Positions 51,833 to 61,505 of a DNA stretch of 64,000 bases are shown here, in pieces. The stretch's first letter is position 1, and the number at the start of each line of letters is the position of its first letter. The translations under genes and the position numbers were made by a program. The stretch is taken from positions 77,548-141,547 of the forward strand of contig NZ_JBAKFX010000005.1 of NCBI RefSeq assembly GCF_037577855.1, read 5' to 3'. The stretch is from Dethiothermospora halolimnae (GTDB taxonomy: Bacteria; Bacillota; Clostridia; Tissierellales; VENL01). The notes beneath the pieces are model-generated. The model searched no databases, had not been told where the DNA came from, and was given only the letters and a program-made list of their open reading frames with translations.

Positions 51833-53626
51833 TTATTTAGGAAACAAAAGACACTGGGAAAAAAGCCTTTCATATCCTTCGGTTGCCCCTAACTCCATAT
51901 AATCCAATTCATTGCCCAACTGCTCCAGTTCTTCTTTTACATCTCCAGACATTAATGCCATATATGCTCCTGTTTTAGATGAGTTACCTACATATACCAG
52001 TTTATCCCTAACTTCCTCTGGTAAAATTCCAGTTTTGATTAAGCTATCAGCAGGTAAATGGGCTCCAAATTGTCCTGCTATAATTACTTTATCTAACTGA
52101 TCCATTTCAATATTTGATTGTTTTAACAAAGTATAAAAGCCGGAAAGAATAGCTCCCTTTGCCAATTGTACCTGTCTTACATCCCCTTGGGTAATTAATA
52201 GTTTGTCTTTCCCATCCTTTAAAATAAACTCCCTCTTTTTCCCATTTAATTGAATCATATTATAACGATAATCTGATTTTTGTAATTTTTCTTTTTTTAT
52301 AAATGCTCCACTTTTCTTTATAAGTCCTGTATCTATCAGTTCTTTAACTACAGCAAGTATTCCACTTCCACATAAGCCAATAGGCTCTTTATCACCTATA
52401 ACCTTTGTTTTAATCCCCTCTTTAGTAATCTCTACATCTTCTATTGCTCCCTCTGCTGCCCTCATACCTGAACTAATATTCATACCTTCTAAAGCTGGTC
52501 CCGCAGCACATGAACAGGAAATAAGCTTTCCACGATTGGATAAAACAATTTCTCCATTGGTTCCAATATCTATAAAAAGTATGTTTTCTTTAGATTTATG
52601 CAACTGAGAAACATATGCTCCCGCCACTATATCTGCTCCTATATAGGATGATACCGATGGTAAACAATATAATCTTGCTCCCATGGCTACCTTTAGTCCT
52701 ATATCCTTTGCTAAAATATTTTTGGACCTTACAAAAATAGGGGCATAGGGTGACTTCCCAATAGCCGTTGCATCAATCCCTAATAGAAAATGCATCATTG
52801 TACAGTTAGCTGCCACAGAAACCTCATATATATTCTTTTTATCTATTTTTACTTGATCGCACATATCTTCAATCATTTTATTAATGGCATTTACAATTGA
52901 TTGTTGTAACTTTTCTTTAGCAATTCTAGGATTTTCCAATTCATAGGTAATCCTGGTTAAAACATCAAGCCCAAATTTTTTTTGAGGATTAATCATTGAA
53001 GCTGTGGTCAATTCTTTGCCATCATTCATATTAATCAGCGATGCTACAACTGTTGTAGTTCCAATATCAATAGCGACTCCATAAAGAATTTCTCTAGTAT
53101 CTCCAGTCTCAATTGCCATTAAGTCTTTTCCATTAAAAACTGCTGTAATATCTTTGTCTAAAGTCTCTCCTTTATTTAATATTCTCCAATCAAACCCTTT
53201 TATACCAAGGGTTTCACATATGGAGTCCTCAAGGGAGATCTGATTATCTAATGTGGGTGCTTCTATCTCAAAGACTTCTTTCCTTATAGAAGGATTAAAC
53301 TGAAACTTAGGCATATAACCTGTGGTCAAAACTTCATGTTTCCCTTCTTTTTGTAACACCTCTACTGTTACATCTTCCTTTGGTTCTACAAGACATGATA
53401 TTCTTATACCTTTATTAATTTCTTCTTCTTTTAAAAGCTTTTTTTCCGTTTCTGAAATGTTAGGTAACTTTCCTTTAAGAACTTTAACTTTACATTTTCC
53501 ACATAGTCCTTTACCATTACAAGGATTATCAACAAATATCTCTTGTTCCACTAAAATCTCTAATAAATTTTTTCCAATTTTATATTCTATTGTTTTATTC
53601 TCTCCATTAACAAATATCTTAGGCAT
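51833..53626 (-). CDS. Corrinoid-protein reductive activator (RamA-like ASKHA/DUF4445, 2Fe-2S)
   Basis: 597 residues. An N-terminal plant-type ferredoxin domain with Cys36, Cys42, Cys45 (CNGKGLCGKC) and a fourth Cys near 80 (RISCLVEP), a linker, then an ASKHA ATPase domain with GVAIDIGTTTVVASLIN, LFIDIGTNGEIV and SCSCAAGPALEG. These enzymes use ATP to return inactive Co(II) corrinoid proteins to Co(I). ATG at 53626 after GGGG, overlapping the end of the upstream methyltransferase gene by 8 bp; the ATG at 53638 has no spacer. It is the last gene of the operon. Confidence 0.92.
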   Translation of the reverse strand: MPKIFVNGENKTIEYKIGKNLLEILVEQEIFVDNPCNGKGLCGKCKVKVLKGKLPNISETEKKLLKEEEINKGIRISCLVEPKEDVTVEVLQKEGKHEVLTTGYMPKFQFNPSIRKEVFEIEAPTLDNQISLEDSICETLGIKGFDWRILNKGETLDKDITAVFNGKDLMAIETGDTREILYGVAIDIGTTTVVASLINMNDGKELTTASMINPQKKFGLDVLTRITYELENPRIAKEKLQQSIVNAINKMIEDMCDQVKIDKKNIYEVSVAANCTMMHFLLGIDATAIGKSPYAPIFVRSKNILAKDIGLKVAMGARLYCLPSVSSYIGADIVAGAYVSQLHKSKENILFIDIGTNGEIVLSNRGKLISCSCAAGPALEGMNISSGMRAAEGAIEDVEITKEGIKTKVIGDKEPIGLCGSGILAVVKELIDTGLIKKSGAFIKKEKLQKSDYRYNMIQLNGKKREFILKDGKDKLLITQGDVRQVQLAKGAILSGFYTLLKQSNIEMDQLDKVIIAGQFGAHLPADSLIKTGILPEEVRDKLVYVGNSSKTGAYMALMSGDVKEELEQLGNELDYMELGATEGYERLFSQCLLFPK

Positions 53627-54650
53627 CAGTAACCCCATCCCCTTTAGTTAAAGCTTCTAACATAGCCTTCACATTTTCAAGGGGGGACTTCATTCCAAGT
53701 CCACATGCAGGTGCTATAATGTCAGACCCATCTTTTATACATTTCCTAGTTAGTTCTTTAACCTTACTTTTATCCCCAAATTCAATGGTATAAGTACTAA
53801 CATTCCCCATTATTAATCTATCTCCTAAGCTTTCCTTTGCCTCGTTAATATTAACTATTGAATCAAAACTAAGTATATCACTTCCAATCTTATTAACCTG
53901 AGAATATACATTTTTCATTTGACCACATATATGTACAATGGTCCCTATATTTTCTTCTTTTATACTATCTACAAGCTTATTTATATATTTCACTGCAAAT
54001 TCCTCAAACAACTTTGGTCCTAATATTTCTCCTGTTCCACTGGGATCAGATATCGCTATGATATCCGCCCCTGCTTCTATCTGTTTTTTTGCAAAGTCAA
54101 TTAATTGATTTGTTACAAAGTCAAGGAATTCATGGGCCTCTTTATTCTTCTTTCTAAGTTCTTTATAAAAAACAACAGGCTCAATTATAGAACTAGCTGT
54201 ACTAATAGGTCCAGTTAAATTCCCTATGATTGGAACCTCTTTATCTTTTGATTTTAGCAATTTAATTGCATCTATTACTACTTTTGCCCTTCCTTTTTCA
54301 TAATTAATTGGATTAACATCTTCCCACTCCTTGACAGAGTCGATTATATATTCTTTAACATGGGGTTCATAAATATTTGTACCCATATTTACTTTAGCTC
54401 CAAAGTCTTCTGCTTCAATAGTCATACAAAAAGGAACACCATAGTTTTCAAAACAACCATTTTCATATACCGCCGCCGTTAAGTCCGCCATCATCTTAGC
54501 ATCCATATGAGCCTCTGGAAACTGTATACCTACTTGTTCCATTAGCTCCGTTGTAACCATATTCATCATACCCCCTGGGCAAATACATGGTGGTCTATCT
54601 ACCTTTTCTCTATTAATTACTTTTTTTAGTCTAGTCTTTGCCGATAGCAT
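53619..54650 (-). CDS. UroD-type (MtaA/CmuA family) cobamide methyltransferase-like protein
   Basis: 343 residues with the UroD barrel. Zinc-ligand motifs HICG (VHICGQM) and PACGLG near the end mark it as an MtaA-type methylcobamide:thiol or tetrahydrofolate methyltransferase rather than a true uroporphyrinogen decarboxylase. It likely moves a methyl group to or from the corrinoid protein encoded just upstream. ATG at 54650 follows GGGAGG. Substrate not determinable. Confidence 0.88.
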   Translation of the reverse strand: MLSAKTRLKKVINREKVDRPPCICPGGMMNMVTTELMEQVGIQFPEAHMDAKMMADLTAAVYENGCFENYGVPFCMTIEAEDFGAKVNMGTNIYEPHVKEYIIDSVKEWEDVNPINYEKGRAKVVIDAIKLLKSKDKEVPIIGNLTGPISTASSIIEPVVFYKELRKKNKEAHEFLDFVTNQLIDFAKKQIEAGADIIAISDPSGTGEILGPKLFEEFAVKYINKLVDSIKEENIGTIVHICGQMKNVYSQVNKIGSDILSFDSIVNINEAKESLGDRLIMGNVSTYTIEFGDKSKVKELTRKCIKDGSDIIAPACGLGMKSPLENVKAMLEALTKGDGVTDA

Positions 54651-54664
54651 TATAGTCCTCCCCT

Positions 54665-55321
54665 CTATGCTATATTAAGTAAGTTTTTAACTAGTTTTAC
54701 CGCTTCAACTGCATTAGAAGAGTATCCATCTGCACCAATCATATCAGCATATTTTTTTGAAATCGGTCCACCACCTATAATAACCTTAACATCTTCTCTT
54801 ATGCCAGATTCTTTTAATAGTTTTATAACTTTATCCATCCCTCCCATTGTTGTTGTCATAAGTGTTGACATACAAACAAAGGAAGCATCAACCTCTTTAG
54901 CCTTATCTACAAAATTCTGTAATGGAACGTCCCTTCCTAAATCGATCATTTCAAATCCAGCAGTTTCTAGCATTATCTTTACCAGATTTTTCCCTATATC
55001 ATGGGTATCCCCTTCTACAACCCCAATTACTCCTTTAACCTTCTCTTTGTCCATATCCTTTGAAGGTAGGAGGGGTTTTAATATTTCTAAACCTGCATAC
55101 ATTGCATCGGAACATAGTAATACATCTGTAACAAAGTATTCTTCATCTTCGTATAGTTGACTTGCACGATTCATTCCATCTACAAGTCCTTCCATAATAC
55201 CATCAAATACCTCATATCCCGCTTCTATATATTCATTGCTGGCTTCAATTACATCTTCCTCTTCCATATCCACTACACCATCTGATAATCTTTTTAATAA
55301 TTCTTGTTTTGATATTGCCAT
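54665..55321 (-). CDS. Methyltransferase corrinoid protein (MtaC/MttC-like)
   Basis: 218 residues: an N-terminal helical cap domain (about 1-88) and a Rossmann B12-binding domain (about 95-218). The base-off/His-on motif DTHDIG gives His107 as cobalt ligand; the later SLSTT-type loop reads CMSTLMTTTMGGM and the GG motif IIGGGPIS. It is the methyl carrier between two methyltransferases. The ATG at 55321 follows GGAGGGAATAAAG; the upstream start at 55336 lies before it. Confidence 0.93.
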   Translation of the reverse strand: MAISKQELLKRLSDGVVDMEEEDVIEASNEYIEAGYEVFDGIMEGLVDGMNRASQLYEDEEYFVTDVLLCSDAMYAGLEILKPLLPSKDMDKEKVKGVIGVVEGDTHDIGKNLVKIMLETAGFEMIDLGRDVPLQNFVDKAKEVDASFVCMSTLMTTTMGGMDKVIKLLKESGIREDVKVIIGGGPISKKYADMIGADGYSSNAVEAVKLVKNLLNIA

Positions 55322-55361
55322 CTTTATTCCCTCCAATTTTAATCTTTGTTGAATTTATGTG

Positions 55362-56432
55362 TTAAAAGAAATTTTTTTCATCTAAAGGCCATTTTCCATA
55401 TTTTCTAGCAGAGGCCATAAATTGATCGATATTTTCAAGGGGCACTCCGCCAGAAAGATCACAGCCCGAAGCTAAAATATATCCACAGGGACTATCATAA
55501 GTCTTTTGTATACATTCTCTCACTGCTGAATCTACATCGTCAGTATCCCCTAAAATTAGAACTTCCACTGGATCAACATTCCCTAATATAGGAACCTTAT
55601 CTCCTACTAGATTTTTTGTATATTCTAGATCCACTCTATTATCAATACTAAGCATATCACATCCTGATTTTACCATATCTCCTACAATTGCTGTGGTATC
55701 TCCACAAATATGATAACAAACCATACCCTTTGCTTCATGGATATCCTTCATTAGATCTATAGTATAAGGTAGAACAAATTCCCTATATTGTTTTTGTCTA
55801 AGAATTGTTCCCGATGCTATAGGATCACATAATAATATAAGGGAGCCTGTTTTTATAAACTCTCTACAAATCATTTTTAGCCCTTCAGTACAAAATTTTA
55901 TTAATTCATGTAATTTTTCTGGATTCTTTCTAGTAGCTCTTAATAAGTTTTCAGTTTTATATATACTTGCAGCAGCAGTAAAGGGTCCCGATATTAAAAT
56001 ACCATTTGGTACTTCATGACCTATTTTATCAATTACAATCTTAGCTGCATCCATATGCAATTGAAAGGCTTTATCATTTTTTAACTCTAATTTTGACATA
56101 TCTAATTTATCTACTTCATTTAAATCATCTAAAGCATACTTCATAATTGCTGGCACGGAATCTTCAGGATCACTCATTTCACTACCTAGTGCTGCACCTA
56201 CCCCATGCAGTCCATATTCAATAACAGTTAAGTCATTTCCAAATCTTTCATAACAAGCAATCTGAGCCATAGCTTCATTTAAAGCACTACTTCTTTTTTC
56301 TTTATGGGTCATTCCAAGGGCTAACCCAGACATTGAACAAGCCACTGGCATAGCTAAAATCCTATCCATAGGTTTTCCTGTCATAAATGCATTCAATCGT
56401 TCATTTGGTGTCATCCTATCATCTTTATGCAT
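55362..56432 (-). CDS. UroD-type corrinoid methyltransferase-like protein
   Basis: 356 residues. The barrel carries YHICGD and the late ASGCDLSGG, i.e. the His, Cys and Cys zinc set of MtaA/CmuA proteins. It differs clearly from the 53619-54650 paralogue, so the two may act on opposite sides of the methyl transfer (substrate to corrinoid, corrinoid to acceptor). The ATG at 56432 follows AGGAGGTAATTAT. Substrate unknown; O-methyl aromatics, chloromethane-like or quaternary amines are handled by relatives. Confidence 0.87.
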   Translation of the reverse strand: MHKDDRMTPNERLNAFMTGKPMDRILAMPVACSMSGLALGMTHKEKRSSALNEAMAQIACYERFGNDLTVIEYGLHGVGAALGSEMSDPEDSVPAIMKYALDDLNEVDKLDMSKLELKNDKAFQLHMDAAKIVIDKIGHEVPNGILISGPFTAAASIYKTENLLRATRKNPEKLHELIKFCTEGLKMICREFIKTGSLILLCDPIASGTILRQKQYREFVLPYTIDLMKDIHEAKGMVCYHICGDTTAIVGDMVKSGCDMLSIDNRVDLEYTKNLVGDKVPILGNVDPVEVLILGDTDDVDSAVRECIQKTYDSPCGYILASGCDLSGGVPLENIDQFMASARKYGKWPLDEKNFF

Positions 56433-56452
56433 ATAATTACCTCCTATATAAA

Positions 56453-57322
56453 TTAAATTAAGTCAATTGCTTTAATAACTCCATCCTTTAAATAAAACTC
56501 TTTATTTTTTATACACATTTGTCCTACAAATTTTGTTTTCCCAATCAATTCTATACATCCATCTGAGTACCTCATAGGAGATTTCAATTTAATATCTTTC
56601 CATATAGCCTTTTCGGTTCCCAATAAAGCGAAAGTAGTTTTCGGACAAAGTAGCAATATAGTTCCATCATTAAGAGTTTCTTCTACTTTTTTTAACAATG
56701 GATAAGTAAACATTTCCACAACTTGAGCTGAGAACTTTGGCCCTAAAATGTTTAAGCCTCCCGATGAATCAGCATAACTAATCATATTAACCCCTACTTT
56801 TTGGGCTTCTTCTATAAACCTTAGTATTTCATCTTGAAACTTATTAAAAATCTTTTTCATAATATCAGGATTTTTTCTAAAGGTTTTAAACACATGACGT
56901 GGGTCAATTAAAACATTCATAATTGTAAAGGGACCTGAAATATATAAAACCACATTTTCTCCATCTTTTCTTAAATGTTTACATGCTTTTAACACTTCTC
57001 TTATGCGCCCTTTTGAATAATCAATCTCAGGTAAATCTAGTATCTCTTCCGTGGTCCTACAAATGTAATCCTTAGCCCTAGGTCCTATATTTTCATCGCC
57101 AAAATTAATGATCCCCCCCAAGGCTTCTCCTTCAACTGTATGACAAAATGGTAATTCACAATATTCTACTCCATCATGTTTTTTTAATTCCTTTGATAAG
57201 GTGACCATACTGTCCCAATTTTTATAAGCTTTTGGAAATTGTAAATCTGTTTTCTCTGTAACTTCTTTACTAATACCCACAGAATTACCATATGTACACT
57301 TAAAATCAACTATTTTTCCCAA
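56453..57322 (-). CDS. Short UroD-fold protein with altered zinc site
   Basis: 289 residues, some 50-60 shorter than its two paralogues. The front of the barrel is well kept (YCELPFCHTVEGEALGG, LYISGPFTIMNVL, ISYADSSGGLNILGPKF), but where they have HICG it reads LLCPK, losing the His, and the C-terminal end is replaced by a compact tail with GQMC. It may bind substrate without zinc, use another metal set, or be regulatory. Being in the same operon with intact frame and a good ribosome site, it is not simply decayed. Confidence 0.75.
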   Translation of the reverse strand: MGKIVDFKCTYGNSVGISKEVTEKTDLQFPKAYKNWDSMVTLSKELKKHDGVEYCELPFCHTVEGEALGGIINFGDENIGPRAKDYICRTTEEILDLPEIDYSKGRIREVLKACKHLRKDGENVVLYISGPFTIMNVLIDPRHVFKTFRKNPDIMKKIFNKFQDEILRFIEEAQKVGVNMISYADSSGGLNILGPKFSAQVVEMFTYPLLKKVEETLNDGTILLLCPKTTFALLGTEKAIWKDIKLKSPMRYSDGCIELIGKTKFVGQMCIKNKEFYLKDGVIKAIDLI

Positions 57323-57340
57323 TATAATCCCTCCAAAATA

Positions 57341-58252
57341 TTACTGAAAGCATCTAGATATTTTTTCATTTTTAAGATCACTTCCAATAACAATCACTTT
57401 TGTTTCACTAGTTTTTTCGATATACTCCCAATCATAATGTTGTGGAGTGAAATCAAAGTGTATAACCTTATTATTATCAAGATTTAAAATCCCCTTAGCT
57501 CTTAAAACTAAGCCATAATCTAAATCTATTAAATCATTTAGAGTGTCTTTAATTTCTTTTTCTTTGAAAGTCCTTGGGTTATCAATAGAAAAACTACTAA
57601 AAACTTTATTTGCAGTTTCTAAAGAATACTTCCCTTTAAATTGAACTGGAGATTTCTTAATATCATTTAACATTTCTATAATTTTTTCTCCATTATAAGA
57701 ATACCAGTCTTCTTTTAATATAAATGCCTCTTTATTGTTTAACCTTATTTTAGAAACTACTTCTTCTAGTTCCCTATTACCAACTCCACCTAGGTGACTT
57801 AAAAATATTATATTGGCATTTTCGATTTGATCTAAATAAAACCCACCAAAGTCTTCTATATAATTGTTAAATCCCTTTATATCTACAATAGTTATTAAAT
57901 TATTGATTTTTATATCAATATTAGAAGTTTCCCGAATTTTCTTACAAATTTTTGTAATATCCGATAGACTTCCAACCCCAGAAGGTTCTATTAATATATG
58001 GTCTGGTTTATATTTAATCGCTAACTCCTCTATAGCTTTCTTAAAGTCATGTACTAAAGTACAACAAATACATCCTGAATATATTTCTCTTATGGGAAGT
58101 TCACTATCAATTAAATCTCCATCGATTCCAATATCTCCAAACTCATTTTCAATTAGGACAACTTTCCCCTTTATATTTGGAATGATCTTTCTTAACAATG
58201 TAGTTTTTCCAACTCCTAAAAAGCCAGAAATAATATTTATATTAATGGTCAA
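57341..58252 (-). CDS. CobW/COG0523 family GTP-dependent metallochaperone
   Basis: 303 residues. Walker A GFLGVGKTT (residues 10-18), the metal motif CxCC (Cys61, Cys63, Cys64 in GCICC), a switch around IEPSGVGSLSD and guanine contact region follow the G3E family. The C-terminal CobW domain (about 205-303) ends with HFDFTPQHYDWE. G3E proteins load metal into enzymes; here it could supply zinc to the UroD-type methyltransferases or serve cobalamin. It opens the operon. Confidence 0.9.
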   Translation of the reverse strand: MTININIISGFLGVGKTTLLRKIIPNIKGKVVLIENEFGDIGIDGDLIDSELPIREIYSGCICCTLVHDFKKAIEELAIKYKPDHILIEPSGVGSLSDITKICKKIRETSNIDIKINNLITIVDIKGFNNYIEDFGGFYLDQIENANIIFLSHLGGVGNRELEEVVSKIRLNNKEAFILKEDWYSYNGEKIIEMLNDIKKSPVQFKGKYSLETANKVFSSFSIDNPRTFKEKEIKDTLNDLIDLDYGLVLRAKGILNLDNNKVIHFDFTPQHYDWEYIEKTSETKVIVIGSDLKNEKISRCFQ

Positions 58253-58380
58253 AGTATTCCTCCTTATAATTTTTTATTAAAATGATACATCTTATAAAAA
58301 TATTAGTTAAAAAAATAACATTCAAAGTTATGAAACGACCGTATATATCTTTCACTCTACCATTGATAATGCTTAAATAA

Positions 58381-58389
58381 TTATAGCAC
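58381..58389 (-). promoter_or_regulatory. Candidate extended -10 promoter of the corrinoid operon
   Basis: TGCTATAAT on the minus strand, about 130 bp before the cobW-like start. No clear -35; the box lies inside an inverted repeat and so could be regulated. Confidence 0.4.
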
Positions 58390-58477
58390 TTTCACTATTA
58401 TCAATCTAATTGATGTTTTCTATTATAAAATGTTTACTTATAATTTTTTTCTATATTCTCGTACTATACTATAAAAA

Positions 58478-58504
58478 ATAGATAACTTATAATAAGTTAT
58501 CTAT
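58478..58504 (-). terminator. Terminator of the LytTR regulator gene
   Basis: ATAGATAACTTAT and complement with T tract on the minus strand. Confidence 0.8.
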
Positions 58505-58565
58505 GGTAGTTAAAAACAATAATTTTATTAGTTATTATATATGTATTTACTTATTACTATAAATC

Positions 58566-59294
58566 TTAATTTTGTCTTAACAAATCATCAAAAACAACTT
58601 GTTTTATTTTTTTATTAAACCTTTTACTTACTGGCACATATTCATCTATATCTTCAACATATACTTCTCTTCTATTGTACTCACATATTTTAGTCCTATT
58701 TATTATATATCCTTGATGACATTGTATGAAATTATCATTGTCCAATTGCTGTTTTAAACTTTTTAAAGTACCATAAATTTCATATTTGTCTTTCTGGGTA
58801 TGTATTCTAATCTTTTGAAGGGATTTCTCAAAAAAGTATATCTCATCATAGCTTAACTTTATGTATTTCTCTCCTTCTTTTAATGTGAATACATTATAAA
58901 TATTTTTCAGATAACTTTTTTCTTTAATATTATTAATAACTTCTTTCATTACTTCTTGAAGCTTCTTTTCAGTTATTGGCTTAATCATATAGTCCAAGGC
59001 TTTAATTTTAAATGCTTCAAATGCATAATCTTTATATTCAGATATAAGAATTATTATAACATCTTTGTTTTCTTCTCTTATACATTCTCCTAGTTCTATG
59101 CCCTTCCTTTCTTCCATTTCAACATCAAGAAATATAACATCTATTCTATTAGTTTTCATGATCTTATTAAGACTTTTCCCGCTATAGACTCTAGTAATAT
59201 CTATTTTTTCATTTAAATCCATTTTATTAATATAACTTTCTATTACTCCTAATTGAATTGGCTTGTCCCCACAAATAACAACATTAAGTTCCAT
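58566..59294 (-). CDS. LytTR family response regulator
   Basis: 242 residues: receiver domain (about 3-120; phospho-acceptor Asp in IFLDVEMEE, conserved Lys in YMIKPI) and a LytTR DNA-binding domain (about 135-240; KLSYDEIYFFEKSLQKIRIH, FIQCHQGYIINRTKI). The acidic pair at the receiver start reads CGD rather than CDD/DD, so one Mg ligand is Gly. No histidine kinase is encoded beside it, making it an orphan; AgrA/VirR-type regulators usually have a kinase partner. ATG after AGGAGGGG. Confidence 0.88.
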   Translation of the reverse strand: MELNVVICGDKPIQLGVIESYINKMDLNEKIDITRVYSGKSLNKIMKTNRIDVIFLDVEMEERKGIELGECIREENKDVIIILISEYKDYAFEAFKIKALDYMIKPITEKKLQEVMKEVINNIKEKSYLKNIYNVFTLKEGEKYIKLSYDEIYFFEKSLQKIRIHTQKDKYEIYGTLKSLKQQLDNDNFIQCHQGYIINRTKICEYNRREVYVEDIDEYVPVSKRFNKKIKQVVFDDLLRQN

Positions 59295-59343
59295 ATTACC
59301 CCTCCTATATATTTCTTTTTATATTGTAGAATTGTTAAATAAT

Positions 59344-59379
59344 CTATTTTCTAGTGTAAATATTCACACTAGAAAATAG
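59344..59379 (-). terminator. Hairpin after the dCache MCP gene
   Basis: CTATTTTCTAGTGT and its complement pair perfectly across 8 bases, 45 bp after the MCP stop codon and upstream of the LytTR gene. Confidence 0.7.
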
Positions 59380-59423
59380 TATATTATAATAGGTAATAAT
59401 TTTTTATAAACTACTTTATTTAC

Positions 59424-61397
59424 TTAAATATTAAATTTGGTAACACTTTCATTCAATTTTTCCGATAGGTTATTGAAATTCTCTGCCATCTCTTTAAGAT
59501 TTTCCATAGATGCCGCTTGTTCTTGAATTGAAGCGGTGGCTTCTTCTGTTGAAGCAGCGGTTTCTTCAGATATTGCAGAAATATTCTCTATGGAGGATAC
59601 TATATTATTTTTATCTTTATTAACTTCATTAATGAAGCTATCTATATTTTGAATCTTATTAAAAACTTTATTTATATGAGCATAAATTGAGTTAAATGAA
59701 GTATCAACCGATACAACCGAACTACTTTGTTGTTTAGATATTTCTTCAACTTCTTCCATTATCTCAACTGTATTCTTACTATCCCTTTGGATCTCTTCTA
59801 TTATTGTTTTTATGTTTTTAGCTGCTAAACCACAGTCCTCAGATAACTGTCTTATCTCTTCTGCTACTACAGCAAACCCTTTTCCTGCTGTACCTGCCCT
59901 TGCTGCCTCTATAGAAGCATTTAATGCAAGTAAATTCGTTTGTTCAGCTATACTACTTATGGTATTTACTATCTCATCTATATTTTTAGATTTATTATTC
60001 AAATTTGTTATTGCTTTTCCCACTTTCTCAGTGGCATCATTATTTAACTTAGTCTTGTCTTTTAACTCTGTTACTATACTTAAACCATCATTATTAGCAT
60101 TTTCTACTTCGTTTATGGTCTTAACCATATCTTTACTATTATTTGAAAGTTCATTTATCTTATCATCTAGATTTGATACAATTTTAACTGTCTCTTCGGA
60201 AAACTGAGCTTGTTCTGTGGCTCCTGTAGCTATACTTTCAACAGATTTTGATATTTCTTGACTAGATGTAGTGTTTCTGTCAGTGGTTGACATAAGAAGA
60301 TCCGAACAATCTTTTATATTATTTCCTGCCTCTATTACATTTGTTAATAAACCCTTTAAATTGTTAACCATTTTATTAAAACTACTATTTAAAGATCCAA
60401 ATTCCCCTTTATATTTAGAATCTAATCTAACATCCAAATCTCCCGATGCCATTTTCTTCATACCATTATCTAATAATTTTATAGGCTTAGTTATAGTTTT
60501 TGAGAAAATATATGCTAAAATTATGGATACTACTACTCCCAATATACCTATTGCTATAGTCGTATATAACATTTCCAAGGTTTTATCTTTAATTTCATCT
60601 TGGTACATAGTACCTACTAATCTCCAATTTAATTTTTCCAATTGATTTATTACAGCAAACTTTTTTTGTCCTTGATTATATGTGTAATTTATTATTTCAC
60701 CGTCATTATTCCTTATTCCATTTAATAATTTTTCATTTGGTATTTCTTTACCTACTAAACTTTTATCATTATGTACTATGACTTTACCTTTTTTATCAGT
60801 TATTACTATATATCCCTTTTCACCAACATTAATTTCATTTATTATATTGGCCATAGTGTCTAAAGCTATATCTAAAGCCACAACCCCTACAAATTCATTT
60901 GTGTTATCATACACTGGTTTTGCCACTGTTATAACAAGTTTTTTAGTATTTGCATCTTCATAAAGGTCAGTCCATATAATTTTATTTTCTTTTTTAGCTT
61001 CAATATACCAAGGACGTTTTGTAGGATCCGTTGTATCTAGTCCCTCTGAATCATATAGTTTTTTATCCTTAGTTCCTATGTAGGCAAACATAATTTCTTC
61101 ATGAGATTTTTTTAGTCTACCAAATTCCTCTACTACTTCACTAATAGGTGCCTCTTCCTTCCCCATAAGACGTATCTTTTCATCTGTGGACATAAATTCT
61201 ATAATATTTTCATATCCCTCTAGATAACTTTCAATATATTCTGTTATATGGGCCGTTAACTCCTTAGAAGTATTTTTCAATTCATCTTTAGTCACTTTAA
61301 CCGATTTAAAATAGGAAATACTTCCCAAAGATAAAACAGGTATTATTACTATTAATATAAACATAGCCATAAGTTTATTTCTTATTCCTAGTTTCAT
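59424..61397 (-). CDS. Methyl-accepting chemotaxis protein with dCache sensor
   Basis: 657 residues. Transmembrane segment 1 (about 9-29), an extracellular dCache_1 domain (about 35-270; DTTDPTKRPWYIEAKKEN is a typical ligand-pocket stretch), transmembrane segment 2 (about 280-300), HAMP (about 302-355) and a long signalling coiled coil with LNASIEAARAGTAGKGFAVV at the tip. dCache receptors bind amino acids and other small solutes directly. No C-terminal CheR/CheB pentapeptide. ATG after AAAGGAGAGG. Confidence 0.93.
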   Translation of the reverse strand: MKLGIRNKLMAMFILIVIIPVLSLGSISYFKSVKVTKDELKNTSKELTAHITEYIESYLEGYENIIEFMSTDEKIRLMGKEEAPISEVVEEFGRLKKSHEEIMFAYIGTKDKKLYDSEGLDTTDPTKRPWYIEAKKENKIIWTDLYEDANTKKLVITVAKPVYDNTNEFVGVVALDIALDTMANIINEINVGEKGYIVITDKKGKVIVHNDKSLVGKEIPNEKLLNGIRNNDGEIINYTYNQGQKKFAVINQLEKLNWRLVGTMYQDEIKDKTLEMLYTTIAIGILGVVVSIILAYIFSKTITKPIKLLDNGMKKMASGDLDVRLDSKYKGEFGSLNSSFNKMVNNLKGLLTNVIEAGNNIKDCSDLLMSTTDRNTTSSQEISKSVESIATGATEQAQFSEETVKIVSNLDDKINELSNNSKDMVKTINEVENANNDGLSIVTELKDKTKLNNDATEKVGKAITNLNNKSKNIDEIVNTISSIAEQTNLLALNASIEAARAGTAGKGFAVVAEEIRQLSEDCGLAAKNIKTIIEEIQRDSKNTVEIMEEVEEISKQQSSSVVSVDTSFNSIYAHINKVFNKIQNIDSFINEVNKDKNNIVSSIENISAISEETAASTEEATASIQEQAASMENLKEMAENFNNLSEKLNESVTKFNI

Positions 61398-61505
61398 ATT
61401 ATAACCTCTCCTTTTAAATATATTGTTTATATTTGTATTGATTATTTAAAAATTTTACAAATTTATAATCCACTATCTAGTCCCTATTTTATTTATAAGT
61501 GATTG

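Larger units (their letters stand above)
58253..58565. other. 313-bp gap upstream of the corrinoid operon
   Basis: No ORF. It holds the operon leader, the extended -10 box at 58381-58389, an inverted pair TTGATAAT/ATTATCAA flanking that box (near 58365 and 58404), and the LytTR terminator at 58478-58504. No sigma-54 motif was seen. Confidence 0.5.

Noticed and set aside
59812..60207. Plus-strand ORF inside the dCache MCP gene
   Set aside because: Composition mirrors the coiled coil on the other strand; no start signals.
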